The translations under genes and the position numbers were made by a program. A stretch of 64,000 nucleotides of DNA, from contig JAUIMM010000721.1 in the NCBI GenBank assembly GCA_031769625.1, positions 1,169,001-1,233,000 of the forward strand. Direction: 5' to 3'. The DNA comes from Taudactylus pleione. Taxonomy: Eukaryota > Chordata > Amphibia > Anura > Myobatrachidae. Position 1 is the stretch's first letter, and each line of letters begins with the position of its first letter. The notes beneath the pieces were generated by a model. It ran no database searches. It was not told where the DNA came from and worked only from the letters and a program-made list of their open reading frames with translations. Of the stretch, positions 1 through 8,999 are shown one piece after another.

Positions 1-74
1 AAGGAGAAATTTAAAACTGATGTGTTGGCGCAAGGCGGTTAACTAATGTGCATAATGGTGATTTATTTAAAACA

Positions 75-2150
75 TAAATCTTATCGATTCTTTAAATTTT
101 TTGCCCATGTGCCTCAGTCGTTTACCAAAAGCAATTGGATTTGAGGGTTCAAAAGGCCATTTCTTGAATTTTTTTTTTTTGCAACGCTGCTAACAAAATT
201 TATATAGAACTCATGCTGGATATTCAGTATTTCGGCATGCAATATGATGGATTCAGAGATGGTTGAATTCAATGAGTGGTATGAGAAATACAAGCATATA
301 TTTAACTTCCAGGAGGAACTTAAATGCTATAGCAAGGAGAATGTATTAATATTATAGAAGGCTTGTAAGATATTCCAAGATGCCATTATATCAATGACCA
401 AACAGGATCTTGTTGTATTTAAGAAAAAGGGTCCGGTCATTGTTAAGAGATGTTGACCCCTTTCAAATGACCACATTACCATCGGCTACATGGCCATGTT
501 CCAATGTAATTTTTAAAAGGAAAAAACATTGGCGCTTGTACCAGGTGATAGCTGTCACAAGACTCAGAAGCATTACTCAACACCAGCCATAGAGTGGCTA
601 ATGTACATAGTGCATACAGAGGGCGTAGACATAAGAAACGCATTACAAGGGGGTGAGAGAAAGTCGGTAGCTATCTGGACAGTTATGTCATAATCAATGG
701 TGTACAAATGACATTTGAGTTGCAAGGTTGTTTTTGTCACGAATGTAGAGCTTGTTACAACCCCGATGATGAAAATAATGTGACTCAAATGACCTACAGT
801 CCCAAAATGCAGGTGAGAAAGAACTTTCTTAAAAGGTCCAAATTTCATGTGCATGTTATTTGGGAGTGTGAGTGGAAAAAAATGTTACAGGACGATGCGT
901 GTTTACAAGAGTTAAAGGGAAAAGCTTTACCCGAACCCTTGGACACATGAGCGGCGGCCATACAAATGCCATAAAGCTGTATCACAAAACACAACAGGAT
1001 GAGCGCTTACACTACTATGATTTTACCAGTGTCTACCCTTTTCTTAAGACCAAATCATATCCTGTAAAACATCGCAGGATCATTTATAAAGTGACAATAT
1101 CACAACATATTTTGGTATCGCTAAAGTAAAAGTATCAGCTGTGCGGGCCTTTCTACTCATTAAAGTGCTCAGTAACCTTATGTTTCCTTTATGTCACACA
1201 TACGCTGAGTCTGGACAGACAGAGCCTTGTGAACATGAGGAACGTGGGGCACCGTAGAGTTAAAAATTTAGCTGTTGACAAGGGTTACAAAGTGTGTAAA
1301 ATCTATTAGGTGTGGCATTTTGATACAAACAATATGTTTTCAGGGTACAATAAATTACATCTCAGGAAAAAGAGGCGTCCAGTTATCTCGAATGGTGTAG
1401 AGACTCTGAGAAACGCCAAGCGTATATAGACGCCTATCAGAAAAATCATATTCATATCAATCCTTCCAAAAGACAACTGTTGAAACTCTTTTTGAACTTG
1501 CTATGGGGTAAATTTGTGCAGCATTGTAACTTACCCAATACTGACAGAGTATTAGACCCCGACAAACTTTATGAATATGCGTTTTTGCCCCACTATAGAA
1601 GTGTCTGCTTTAGACTTCAGAGACGATACGGTCATGGTAAATTGGAAATACACCAAAGATCTTTACACCAACTCACGTATTTGTAATATTTTTATAGCGG
1701 CAATAACCATGGCATATGCCTGTAATGAACTGTACAATTTACTGGACAGATTGCAAGAACTTTGTCTATACCATGATACAGACTTTCATTGTCAGCAGGT
1801 CGGTGATTGGAATTGGCCATTGGGTAATTATCTAGTCAAACTGACTAGCGAAATCCCAGTTGGTGCGCATATAACAGAGTTTGCCTCAGCGAGGCACAAG
1901 TCATATGGATAAATAACAGAAAGACCAGTTTAAGGAGTTAAAGAAATCACGCTCCATGTTGATAATGCGCAACATATCAACTTTGGCAACCTGAAAGAAC
2001 TGTTCCTTTAAATCCCGAAGGTGACAAACAGAAAAAAATTGCTATTTGCCATCCCGGTATAGTGCACTTGGCAGATTGAAACGCGCATACTGCTAAAAAT
2101 GCAAAAGTGCGTTTACACTAAATGGAGGCTTTCAGATAATACTCAAAATG
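75..2150 (+). pseudogene. Protein-primed family B DNA polymerase (Polinton PolB), broken
   Basis: Polinton PolB replicates the element from a protein primer. Several collinear pieces in shifting frames match the family. Near 250-360 is the end of the exonuclease domain with the FQEEL/YSKENV-type motif. Near 460-480 is VDPFQ. Near 700-740 is the FxLQGCFCHEC zinc-like motif. At about 1010-1040 is polymerase motif A, read as YYDFTSVYPF. Near 1480-1510 is LLWGKF (motif B region). At about 1765-1785 is motif C, read as YHDTD followed by F instead of the usual S. The longest open piece is 113 codons at 1571-1912. Multiple stops and frameshifts make it non-functional. The N-terminal part lies outside the window. 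Confidence 0.88.
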
Positions 2151-2164
2151 GAAGTGTTGTGAAG

Positions 2165-2660
2165 TTAAGATGGATACCAGGCTGCAACATTCCTTTTCAT
2201 GTAATTTAGCAGGGCCCTCCAATTCCGGGAAAAAAAAAGTTATTTTGTGAAAATGCTGCTGCAAAAATTCTGCTATGCACCTCTCGCACACTCCCGATAA
2301 TATTGTTTGGTTTTACGCTTGCCGGCAATCTATGTATGATCATCTGCTGCGTGATTACCCCGCACGCATTTTATAGAGGGCCTACCTGAGACTTAACGAT
2401 GACAAACTTTTTCCCCCATAGGGTTAATTTAGCTGTGGTTCATCATCTGATGGAATTGGCTAGTAACATTTCAGGAGATTGAGAAGGCTTTCACAAAAGC
2501 ATGTATACCATAGATATCTCAGCATCATGTACCTTGTGCAAAATGTGTTTTGTCAGGGTAAACAGCAGAACTATACAATTTTTAATAAGATATGCACCAT
2601 TGGTAAAAAGCAGTGATTGGTAAAACAGTCCAGCAGATTTATAGGCTCATTGCTTGGTTT
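2165..2660 (+). pseudogene. FtsK/HerA-type genome-packaging ATPase of Polinton, broken
   Basis: This gene follows PolB on the same strand, as in other Polintons. A Walker A P-loop reads AGPSNSGK at 2209-2232. The next recognisable blocks are PDNIVWFYA near 2295-2325 and an acidic Walker B-like stretch near 2430-2460, where frames shift. A later block at 2527-2562 reads MYLVQNVFCQGK, a conserved segment of Polinton ATPases. In the family the enzyme pumps DNA into a capsid. In-frame stops and at least two frame changes show it is dead. The assignment rests on order plus P-loop plus the late VQN(V/L)F motif. Confidence 0.75.
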
Positions 2661-2694
2661 TGCTATACCGTTAATAACAGGGCTTCTGACTAAT

Positions 2695-3105
2695 CGTTGA
2701 TGGAATTTGCTGAGAAAATTTATCTGGTGCCTTAGCAGATAGAACGTTTACGCAACAAAATGGATAACAATGATAGACATAAAAACAACTACGCAAGGAC
2801 TACATGTAGAGATCATAAACATACTACAGAATAATGATCGGAATATGATAAGGCTAAACGTTACAATGCCGCTTTGCATTACCATCCACCGTGGTCCAGA
2901 ATGCATCCAATAGGATGCACCTAGACCATTTAAAAGGCAAACAAACATATACCGATGGTGATGGTTCTTCATAAACTCCAGAATCGCAACAAAACACTTA
3001 AAAAAGACTCTTAAATGTTTCAAGCACCCCCGGGTTAACAACGACTCACGGTTACTTAATGCCTAGGAAAAGAACTGTAGAAATGTATCAGGAGTCCCCG
3101 TGGTT
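2695..3105 (+). pseudogene. Small conserved Polinton gene of unknown function
   Basis: After the ATPase a + strand frame reads FAEKIYLVPQQIERLRNK near 2703-2760, followed by a lysine-rich stretch with EYDKAKRYNAAL near 2835-2870. A short protein with a YLVP start and a KxKxYNxxL-type segment is, as far as I recall, often found downstream of the ATPase in vertebrate Polintons and adintoviruses; its role is unknown. Stops interrupt the frame near 2823. The reading comes from pattern memory and gene order, so it is less certain than the neighbouring genes. Confidence 0.45.
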
Positions 3106-3149
3106 GAATCTATAATGTGTTTGTATTGTATATTGTTTAAGCGCCTGTA

Positions 3150-3530
3150 TTGTAATAAAGTTTAAAAATGTTTTGTTTATTATAATGATGAATCATTGTA
3201 CATAAAATGCTTCAAACATCTTTCTGATTACAATGATATTTCAATGGCGATATAACTAAATATACTTGTTACAATAAAATATGTTTATGATTTAGAATTG
3301 TGTGTTTTGTTCTTTGTTTTTGGAAGAAGCTCACGATCACACTACATAAAGTTTAAAGCCATTGTTTGATAACTATAATAAACAATTTACATAAAATGTT
3401 TCAAATGCAGGGATGATTACAAGTTACACAATTCTGTATACATTTATCCATATAACATCTCAAACATTGCCTTTTCGGTCATTACGTTTATCATTACTAA
3501 AACGGGCCAAAATTTCCTCATATTTGTAGT
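3150..3530. repeat. Convergent intergenic region with a duplicated AT-rich block and AATAAA signal
   Basis: This stretch lies between the + genes and the convergent - genes. An AATAAA polyadenylation signal on + sits at 3154-3159. A block containing ACATAAAATG(C/T)TTCAAA and GATTACAA occurs twice, near 3160-3250 and 3345-3440, about 190 bp apart, as a diverged tandem duplication. No coding signal is seen. It is the expected place for transcription ends of both gene sets. Confidence 0.5.
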
Positions 3531-3990
3531 TTTCACATATCAAAAATATAAAGTAAATACAATATTGACCGCATACAGTGCATGCAAATGGCAGTTTTGG
3601 TGACAAATGCTTTTTGAATTACAATGTTAAAAAAAAATGATATTCTTTGGGAAAATAGCGCTGTCCAGCGTGAGTCTATAAGAACCAAAGAAATAAACCC
3701 CCACTTCATTAAAATAAATGGGTAGTGTTTGCTTGGCTGTCCGCTACTATGTGTATTGATTACAAGCATGCAGGGGTAACATCAGTTTATCAGTAGGCAA
3801 AATATCACACATAGGTTCCTTTAAAATAGTGACACATGCTTGGTTCTGCGTACAGAATGCAATCTGTAGCATGTTCATTTTTATTCTATGGATTTTTTTA
3901 TCACGCAATAATCATTAAAAGATTCGATAAAATATTAAAATAGTTTTTCACTTATAGGTAACCATACAGCACATCGTGCCTTTGATCAAT
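3530..3990 (-). pseudogene. Adenain-like cysteine protease of Polinton, broken
   Basis: Polinton proteases are relatives of adenovirus adenain and process virion proteins. On -, an open piece (3533-3769) starts with a motif read as VINTHSSGQPSKHY, matching the block that carries the catalytic histidine (normally HW; here HY). A second conserved block, VCGQYC, which carries the nucleophilic cysteine, is present near 3545-3580 but in another frame, so at least one frameshift separates the halves. It lies directly before the capsid gene in the converging set. Function is lost; identity is well supported by the two catalytic blocks in order. Confidence 0.75.
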
Positions 3991-5190
3991 GATATCAAAT
4001 AGGGTGTAAATGATCACGTTGACTGTACGATCCAAGGTGTTCCCCGCACCCCTGCTCAGATGACAGATCAAAAGCAAATAGCGTGTAACCATTGAGGTAC
4101 TCTTCGCGGTCAATCAGGATACCGGCATCTGATTTCTGTTTGTGATCTGTATGAGCGACATATACTCTTACAGTATTACTGTGTTCAATGTCTGGTTCAA
4201 ATGGTTTTGCCAGATGCGGCGTTCCATCCAGATAACAGGGATGCAAAGTTCACATTTTTATGTTCAAAACAAAAAGGGTTCCCATCAAGGGCTCCTGAAA
4301 ATGCTTAGTTGGCCACAAACCTGACTACAGTATGATCGTTTCCGGCACTTGACCTAAAAATAGATTTTCTAGATTAAACTGTACTGCCTGCAGGTATGCT
4401 GTAGATTTTTATTCCAACGCTCTTAATTGCATTTTTCGCATTGTCAGGGTCAGCGTGTGCCTATTCCACTTGACTGGTGAGACCTGCACTCTTTTCACAA
4501 ACTGGGACACTGCGACGATCTGTATTTTAAAGGCATACACTTTAGCCGACATTAAGCAGAGTGAGTGTTTCTGGTGAGCTTAATCTTCAGGTCATCAGCA
4601 TTTCAAATTAGTATGATGGTGGAAAAGGTCACAGTGAAGCGGTCCTAGTAATTCAACCGTGCGACTCTGCACAGTTGCTCCTGTGTGTTTTCTGAAACCC
4701 ATATTTGGCCTGTGCAGTACCCTGTTATGTTCTCCAGCCTCATCTTTGTAAAATAATCCTGTGGTGTGCTTTTTTGATAAAGTGTCCGAGCTATATTTCA
4801 ATATTCGCATGGTAGGTGTAAAGATTGTTGGATTGTGATATGAGCCTGTCTCCCAAAGTAACATCCACTTGGCTAAATAAAGTCACTATCGGTTAATAAA
4901 AAGGGCAACCAGAGCCCCTTGGGTTATATGTGTGTTATCGGTTCATATGATCTTACACGTCAAGTACAGCAGGGTGTTGTTCAGAACATAGTGTTCACCT
5001 CTGGCCGCTATATAAAATTCAAGTGGCACTGTGTTGGATAAAGCCACTAAAGGTTGAACTTCGATGTATAGACTTTCCTCCATTCTAGTTTGTGTCTGAG
5101 GCATGTTAAAAATATCCAGCTCTGTTTTTGCACATTTGATGGACTCGAAGTGTATAAAAGACATGTTTAAAACATATATCACCAACACTG
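3990..5190 (-). pseudogene. Double-jelly-roll major capsid protein of Polinton, broken
   Basis: Three collinear pieces on - match the Polinton/adintovirus hexon-like capsid. The N-terminal piece (4943-5188) begins with a CxKTELDIF-like block and ends with NNTLLYLTCKI. The middle piece (4595-4864) has ETGSYHNP, FYKDEAG and LLGPLHCDLF. The C-terminal piece (3995-4246) has YLDG, SNTVRVYVA and NGYTLFAFDLS, a highly characteristic motif near the end of the second jelly roll. Frames change between pieces. In the family this protein forms the capsid shell. It is flanked by protease downstream and the minor virion protein upstream, as in intact elements. Confidence 0.85.
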
Positions 5191-5235
5191 CGCTTTGGTT
5201 TTCTCTTCTTTAAGTCGCATCATCTCAGGTTTCTA

Positions 5236-5700
5236 TTTTAAAAGGGGATGCCCCAAGGTGGAACTGCTAACGTGCCCTTAAGTTTTCTTTTAGGCACGCC
5301 TTTTTTTATATATATTATTCCTGGAACATCTTGATTGGATTGGTTCATCTCATGTATTTTATTCAAACTGGCCATTGTGGCATGTCCCATAATGTCTTTT
5401 GAAATATTACATGCCAAGGTCTTCACATGTGGTTTAGCCAACTCTAGACCTCTCCGGAAAAGGAGGCACCACTTTTCTGAAAAAGCTATGAAAAATACCG
5501 GCTAAACTGCATCCGTACATGTAAGCGCTGCAGTGAAAACTGGGTAAATCATTGCTGGCTTGTGTTTTATAATATTGCGCGTAGAGTGCCGGATTGCCAT
5601 AATTTAACAGGGACCATTCTGTCTGGTTAAAAAAATTGTTTTTGCGACATCTCAAGTGTAGTTTTATGATCGCTTTCCCAAACTTAACCATAGGTGAGAG
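5236..5700 (-). pseudogene. Minor virion protein of Polinton (GIFxSxFRKxVP type), broken
   Basis: Two - strand frames join by a frameshift near 5436. The upstream piece (5434-5691) has an aromatic and glycine region followed by AGIFHSFFRKVVPPF. The downstream piece (5238-5441) starts with AKPHVKTLACNISKDIMG. The glycine-rich, basic 'GIF-SLFR-AVP' segment followed by an alpha-helical basic part is typical of a small virion protein encoded next to the capsid gene in adintoviruses and Polintons, compared by others with adenovirus core or cement proteins. Its exact role is not settled. Position just upstream of the capsid gene supports the call. Confidence 0.6.
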
Positions 5701-5779
5701 TTAGGAATGTATTTTTTTTGGCCATTATATGATACTATGTCCTTTTTCTGAAACTATTTACATAGAACGATTACTAGTT

Positions 5780-6425
5780 ATCGAGTTCCTCCGGCTTGGT
5801 CTTGTTACCAAGGTTACCGGATTTGCTGTGGCCAATTAAACACATTTTTCCAGCCAAGCTGCCACATTTGACTTCCAGCAGCTGGAACGCAAGGCTCCCT
5901 CCAGCATTACCCTTGATACGCAGAAGTCACCTCCAGAACTTCCGGGTTGTGAGATGCTGGAGATGGACTAGATCTTTGCAACAGGTGAGTGCTATTACTG
6001 ATTGCAGTTACAAATTGGGCGGGCTTTTTGCTTTTTATATATCTGTGTTTTGGGTGTACATCTTTAGTTGGTGTTGTGCCCCATGACGAAGGTGCCACCG
6101 AGCACAGAAACGGCCTTTGAGCTGTCCCTGTTTGACATTATTATGGCTCCAATTGTTCCTGTGAAGTCTGTAATGTATAATTGTTTTGCACCATGCATTT
6201 TAATATGTGACTGAAGGTACCTCATTTTTTGGAAGCTGCTGTTTTTGGATAATCATGCAAAATACAATTCTTTGCATTTACATAAAGGTGTGCTGGTTTT
6301 CCTTTTTTTGGAGATGCTGCTATGAAATATTTATGACCAAGCACCCTGCATTCATTATGGTTGCAAATGTGTGATACTTGTCTTTTTTATATTATTTTAA
6401 CTGTATATGAATTCCTGTAACACAT
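5780..6425 (+). mobile_element. Probable PLE terminal-repeat fragment inserted in the Polinton
   Basis: Between the minor virion gene and the integrase is about 640 bp with no Polinton coding match. It contains a motif resembling the hammerhead-like core of Penelope-like element termini (6079-6121, listed separately) and surrounding text similar in style to those termini. Open frames at 5796-6086 (+) and 5907-6098 (-) resemble nothing I know and are probably chance. The call is an inference from the motif and the lack of Polinton genes here. Confidence 0.35.
6079..6121 (+). ncRNA. Hammerhead-like core, weak candidate
   Basis: The order is CC, ATGACGA, a possible stem (GTGC with GCAC), then GAAACGGCC. 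This follows the order of the other PLE-associated candidates in the window (CUGAUGA-like, stem II, GAAA). ATGACGA deviates from the CUGAUGA consensus, and a closing stem I is not obvious. It is probably a decayed relic if it is one at all. Confidence 0.25.
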
Positions 6426-6429
6426 CTAC

Positions 6430-6980
6430 TGTATATATCTAAGTATTCTTCACTGTGAAATAGCACCATATCCGTGTTTTTAAAGTCCTATTGAAATGTT
6501 CTATAACCGCAGCATTTACGTCATTGGTAGTAAAATGATGTATATCGTATTTTTCTAACGCTTTTTTTATGATTGTGTTTAGAAACTCTTTACCACGGTC
6601 AGTTTGCAGCTTCTTTGGTACGCAACCCTGCTGGAATCTTATTTTAGAAGCATTAGCAATGGTTGTAGCATTCTTAGATGTTAGGCTTACAGCCCACACA
6701 CTCTCTTACTGAATATATCAATAATGGTTAATATACTCCGCAAAATCCATTAACGATACCAAGTCACATTGCCATTGCTGATTTATATTTAATACGCAGA
6801 TATTCCTTATAGTTTTTCCTGGCCGGTTTATGCATCTTGTTTTTGCATCCATTTTTTAATATCTGTTCTTTTAAACACACCATTATTGGACTTATTATAT
6901 TTATCAAAACTGCTATAACTGCCTGGGTTCAATACCATGTAATACGCCTTTTTATTCAGCTTTTTTAGTTTAGCAGCGCA
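6430..6980 (-). pseudogene. Polinton retroviral-type integrase, broken
   Basis: The integrase (DDE transposase) inserts Polinton DNA. On -, the N-terminal part reads NGVFKRTDIKKWMQKQDA near 6835-6890. The catalytic core then has QQWQCDLVSL near 6755-6785 (first Asp), LQTDRGKEFLN near 6585-6615 (second Asp) and AAVIEHFNRTLKTR near 6475-6515 (Glu). All three acidic residues survive, though spread over more than one frame. The 86-codon open piece 6439-6699 holds the second Asp and the Glu. A C-terminal chromodomain was not seen. Its position at the outer end of the - gene set matches intact Polintons, whose terminal repeat would follow. Confidence 0.85.
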
Positions 6981-7125
6981 TCATGACGCGCCAAATCTTT
7001 TGCTCGTAGGCACAACAGACTGCTAAAGATTTACTTTCATTGCTCTCTCGCTTTAATCAAAAACAATATTCATAGCTTGTAAGCTTATTTTATAAACCAA
7101 CACTATTTCAAGGAATGCAGCATCT

Positions 7126-7428
7126 TAAGGTGCATACACACAATTTTTTTGAATGATCATCGATAACGATATTGTTTATCGTTCACTTTAAAATGATGAA
7201 CGATTATCGTTCATGCGCATTCACATTTGTAGTTCAGACTGACCAGCTCAATGATTTTCAGTAAGGGTATATGCAAAAAATGTTTGTAGTTCAAAAGAAT
7301 CCTTCATTACATTTAGTAAATGAACGATTTTAGTATACGATTGTCGTTATTTTTTCCCTTGAAAAAATTAATGAAAATAGTTTACTAAAACCGTTCATTT
7401 ACTAAATCGTGTGTGCGCAGCTTTACTG
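7126..7428. mobile_element. MITE with imperfect terminal inverted repeats
   Basis: The ends are imperfect inverted repeats: AAGGTGCATACACACAATTT at the left and the complement of AAAGCTGCGCACACACGATT at the right. The inside is rich in further inverted text (ATCGATAACGAT, GATTATCGTTC). No coding capacity. A possible imperfect flanking duplication (AATGC..CAT) lies at 7113 and 7430. Superfamily unassigned. Confidence 0.55.
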
Positions 7429-7664
7429 ATAATGCTTCATCTAACAGCATTCATTACACACTATGATTTCAATCCCTGATTAAACAGCAGCGTCTAAACA
7501 CTTTTATAACATTTTGATATCAAACACTATCAAAATGGTATAAATTCATATTTAATATTAAACTTTATATTTAAAACACTATCAAAAGGGAAGGAAAGTG
7601 TGAGTATCAGGGGGAGAGATTAGGAGTGAGGTACCTGTCAAATTAAGTTTCATTAAACAGTGTT

Positions 7665-8120
7665 CTCTATCTACTTTTCATTTCTGATAATGAAAATATA
7701 ATTGGACACATTCAAGAAGCAGAAAAGATGCAAAAGGAGATAACACAGATGATAAGAAGGAAAGGTTGGGATCCTTTTGGATTCTTAGGGAAGTGGACGT
7801 CCGCACTGTTAGCAGGAATCCTACAATATTCTGTCCTCTTTATTATAATAGTGCTACTTAGTACTTATACATATTTATCAAGTGTGTTCCAAATTGCATT
7901 AATAGAATGTGTCAGAATGATTTTAAAATTGGCAGCTGATCCATCTTCCTTTACAACTCAATATGTTCCTATGTATCAATGGGTAATGCCCCACAAACAA
8001 ATTTTACTGCCCGAAGAAGCACCTCCACCAGAGGGAGGTAAAGCAGATGTATATGATACAGAGCCAGCCCTAGGCATAGACAAACTAAGCAAATGCCTAT
8101 GGGAACTCAAGCCCACCTAG
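7665..8120 (+). pseudogene. C-terminal part of a retroviral-type envelope transmembrane protein
   Basis: The open frame 7728-8120 (130 codons), with an upstream in-frame extension from about 7670, reads as the end of an envelope TM subunit. There is a polar helical stretch (HIQEAEKMQKEI), a tryptophan/glycine-rich membrane-proximal segment (GWDPFGFLGKW), one hydrophobic membrane span at about residues 28-50 of the open frame, and a cytoplasmic tail of about 80 residues with YVPMY and a proline-rich acidic end. This layout fits gamma/epsilon-type retroviruses. No surface subunit, LTR or polymerase is seen nearby, so it is an isolated relic. A host single-pass membrane protein is the alternative; the motif order favours Env. 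Confidence 0.5.
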
Positions 8121-8520
8121 GGCCGGCAGAGTTTTGGGGCAAGCACGGCCGGGCACCTGCTGCTTTCTGGGCAGAGACTATGGCAGCTGCTACTTTCACT
8201 GTGCAGCATCCATAAATCGGAGCTCAGCTGACAGTGCCTATCAGGACTGGCAGCAGCAAACAGTGAGCGGGCAGTGGCGGTTTGTGGGAACAGGGCACCT
8301 GGACGATGGCTAGTGGTTAGCATGGGTGCTGTGCTGGGAGAGGGGTGATGGGTGCTGTGCTGGGGAAGGGGTCACAGCACAGTGAGACCACACCCCTTCT
8401 GTGAGGCCACATGTTTTCCAGGATCGTATTTGGGGGGGCACCACCCACAATCTTGCCTAGGGCACTAATTTGGCTAGGGTCAGCTCTGATATGAGAGATT
8501 GGGCAATAATTTGACAAAAG
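8121..8520. mobile_element. GC-rich hAT-like non-autonomous repeat, tentative
   Basis: This GC-rich block contains GGGGGGGCACCACC and GCCTAGGGCAC. Its ends (AGGGCCGGC at 8120-8128; complement of AGAGCTGAC near 8480) are weakly inverted. The style matches subterminal text of hAT-type MITEs elsewhere in the window. No target duplication found and no credible gene. Confidence 0.3.
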
Positions 8521-8704
8521 AATTTGTCAGAGGGGGGAATTGTCAGGGAAATATGGATGAAAATGGAAGTGAAGCTGAATGTGTGAGGGTTGAGCTGTAT
8601 TGCAGAGACCTGTAAATGACTCCATTACCTGTCCCCCAGCATTGTCATTGCTATTACTTACATAGGACTAGTGCTGTATCTACAATCTTTGTTAGACCTA
8701 CCAG

Positions 8705-8982
8705 CAGGGCCGTAGCTAGGGTAGTGCAGCCGGTGACATCACACAGGGCACCACAGGTCAGGGGGCGCTGTTTGGGCATGTCAAATAACGGTTTATTATC
8801 ATTCTCACTTGTAGCTTCCTCTTATTGCATCCCCAGCATCTCCTGGCCTAACCTTTCTCTTCCCTGGCCCTACCCCATGAGGCCATGGCTTTTTTTTGGG
8901 TGGATTATGTCCCTTTGAAAAATGAGGTGTGCGCCAATGCTCTTTCTGGCACAGAGCACCAAAAAGTCTAGTTACGGCTCTG
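8705..8982. mobile_element. hAT-type MITE with 8-bp target duplication
   Basis: The left end CAGGGCCGTAGCTAGGG pairs with the right end, whose complement is CAGAGCCGTAACTAGAC. It is flanked by CCTACCAG (8697-8704) and CCTGCCAG (8983-8990), an 8-bp target duplication with one mismatch. CAG termini and 8-bp duplications are hallmarks of the hAT superfamily. The element is 278 bp with no gene. Confidence 0.8.
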
Positions 8983-8999
8983 CCTGCCAGGGTGTATCT

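Larger units (their letters stand above)
1..7000. mobile_element. Polinton/Maverick DNA transposon, decayed, left end outside the window
   Basis: Remnants of six recognisable Polinton genes lie in one block: PolB, packaging ATPase and a small unknown gene on +, then protease, major capsid protein, minor virion protein and integrase on -. The two sets converge near 3150-3530. This gene content is the hallmark of Polintons and the related adintoviruses, self-synthesising transposons with a virus-like gene set. All genes carry stops and frameshifts. Terminal inverted repeats were not found: the left end would lie before base 1 and the right end should follow the integrase near 7000-7130. An unrelated insert seems to occupy about 5780-6420. 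The class assignment is firm from the combined motifs; the boundaries are not. Confidence 0.9.

Noticed and set aside
1..7000. An integrated active virus genome
   Set aside because: All genes carry stops and shifts, and retention of an integrase-type gene with PolB fits a decayed Polinton.
7728..8120. Host single-pass membrane protein gene
   Set aside because: Possible, but the order of helix, Trp/Gly segment, membrane span and tail fits a retroviral TM end better, and there is no exon structure or neighbouring host gene.
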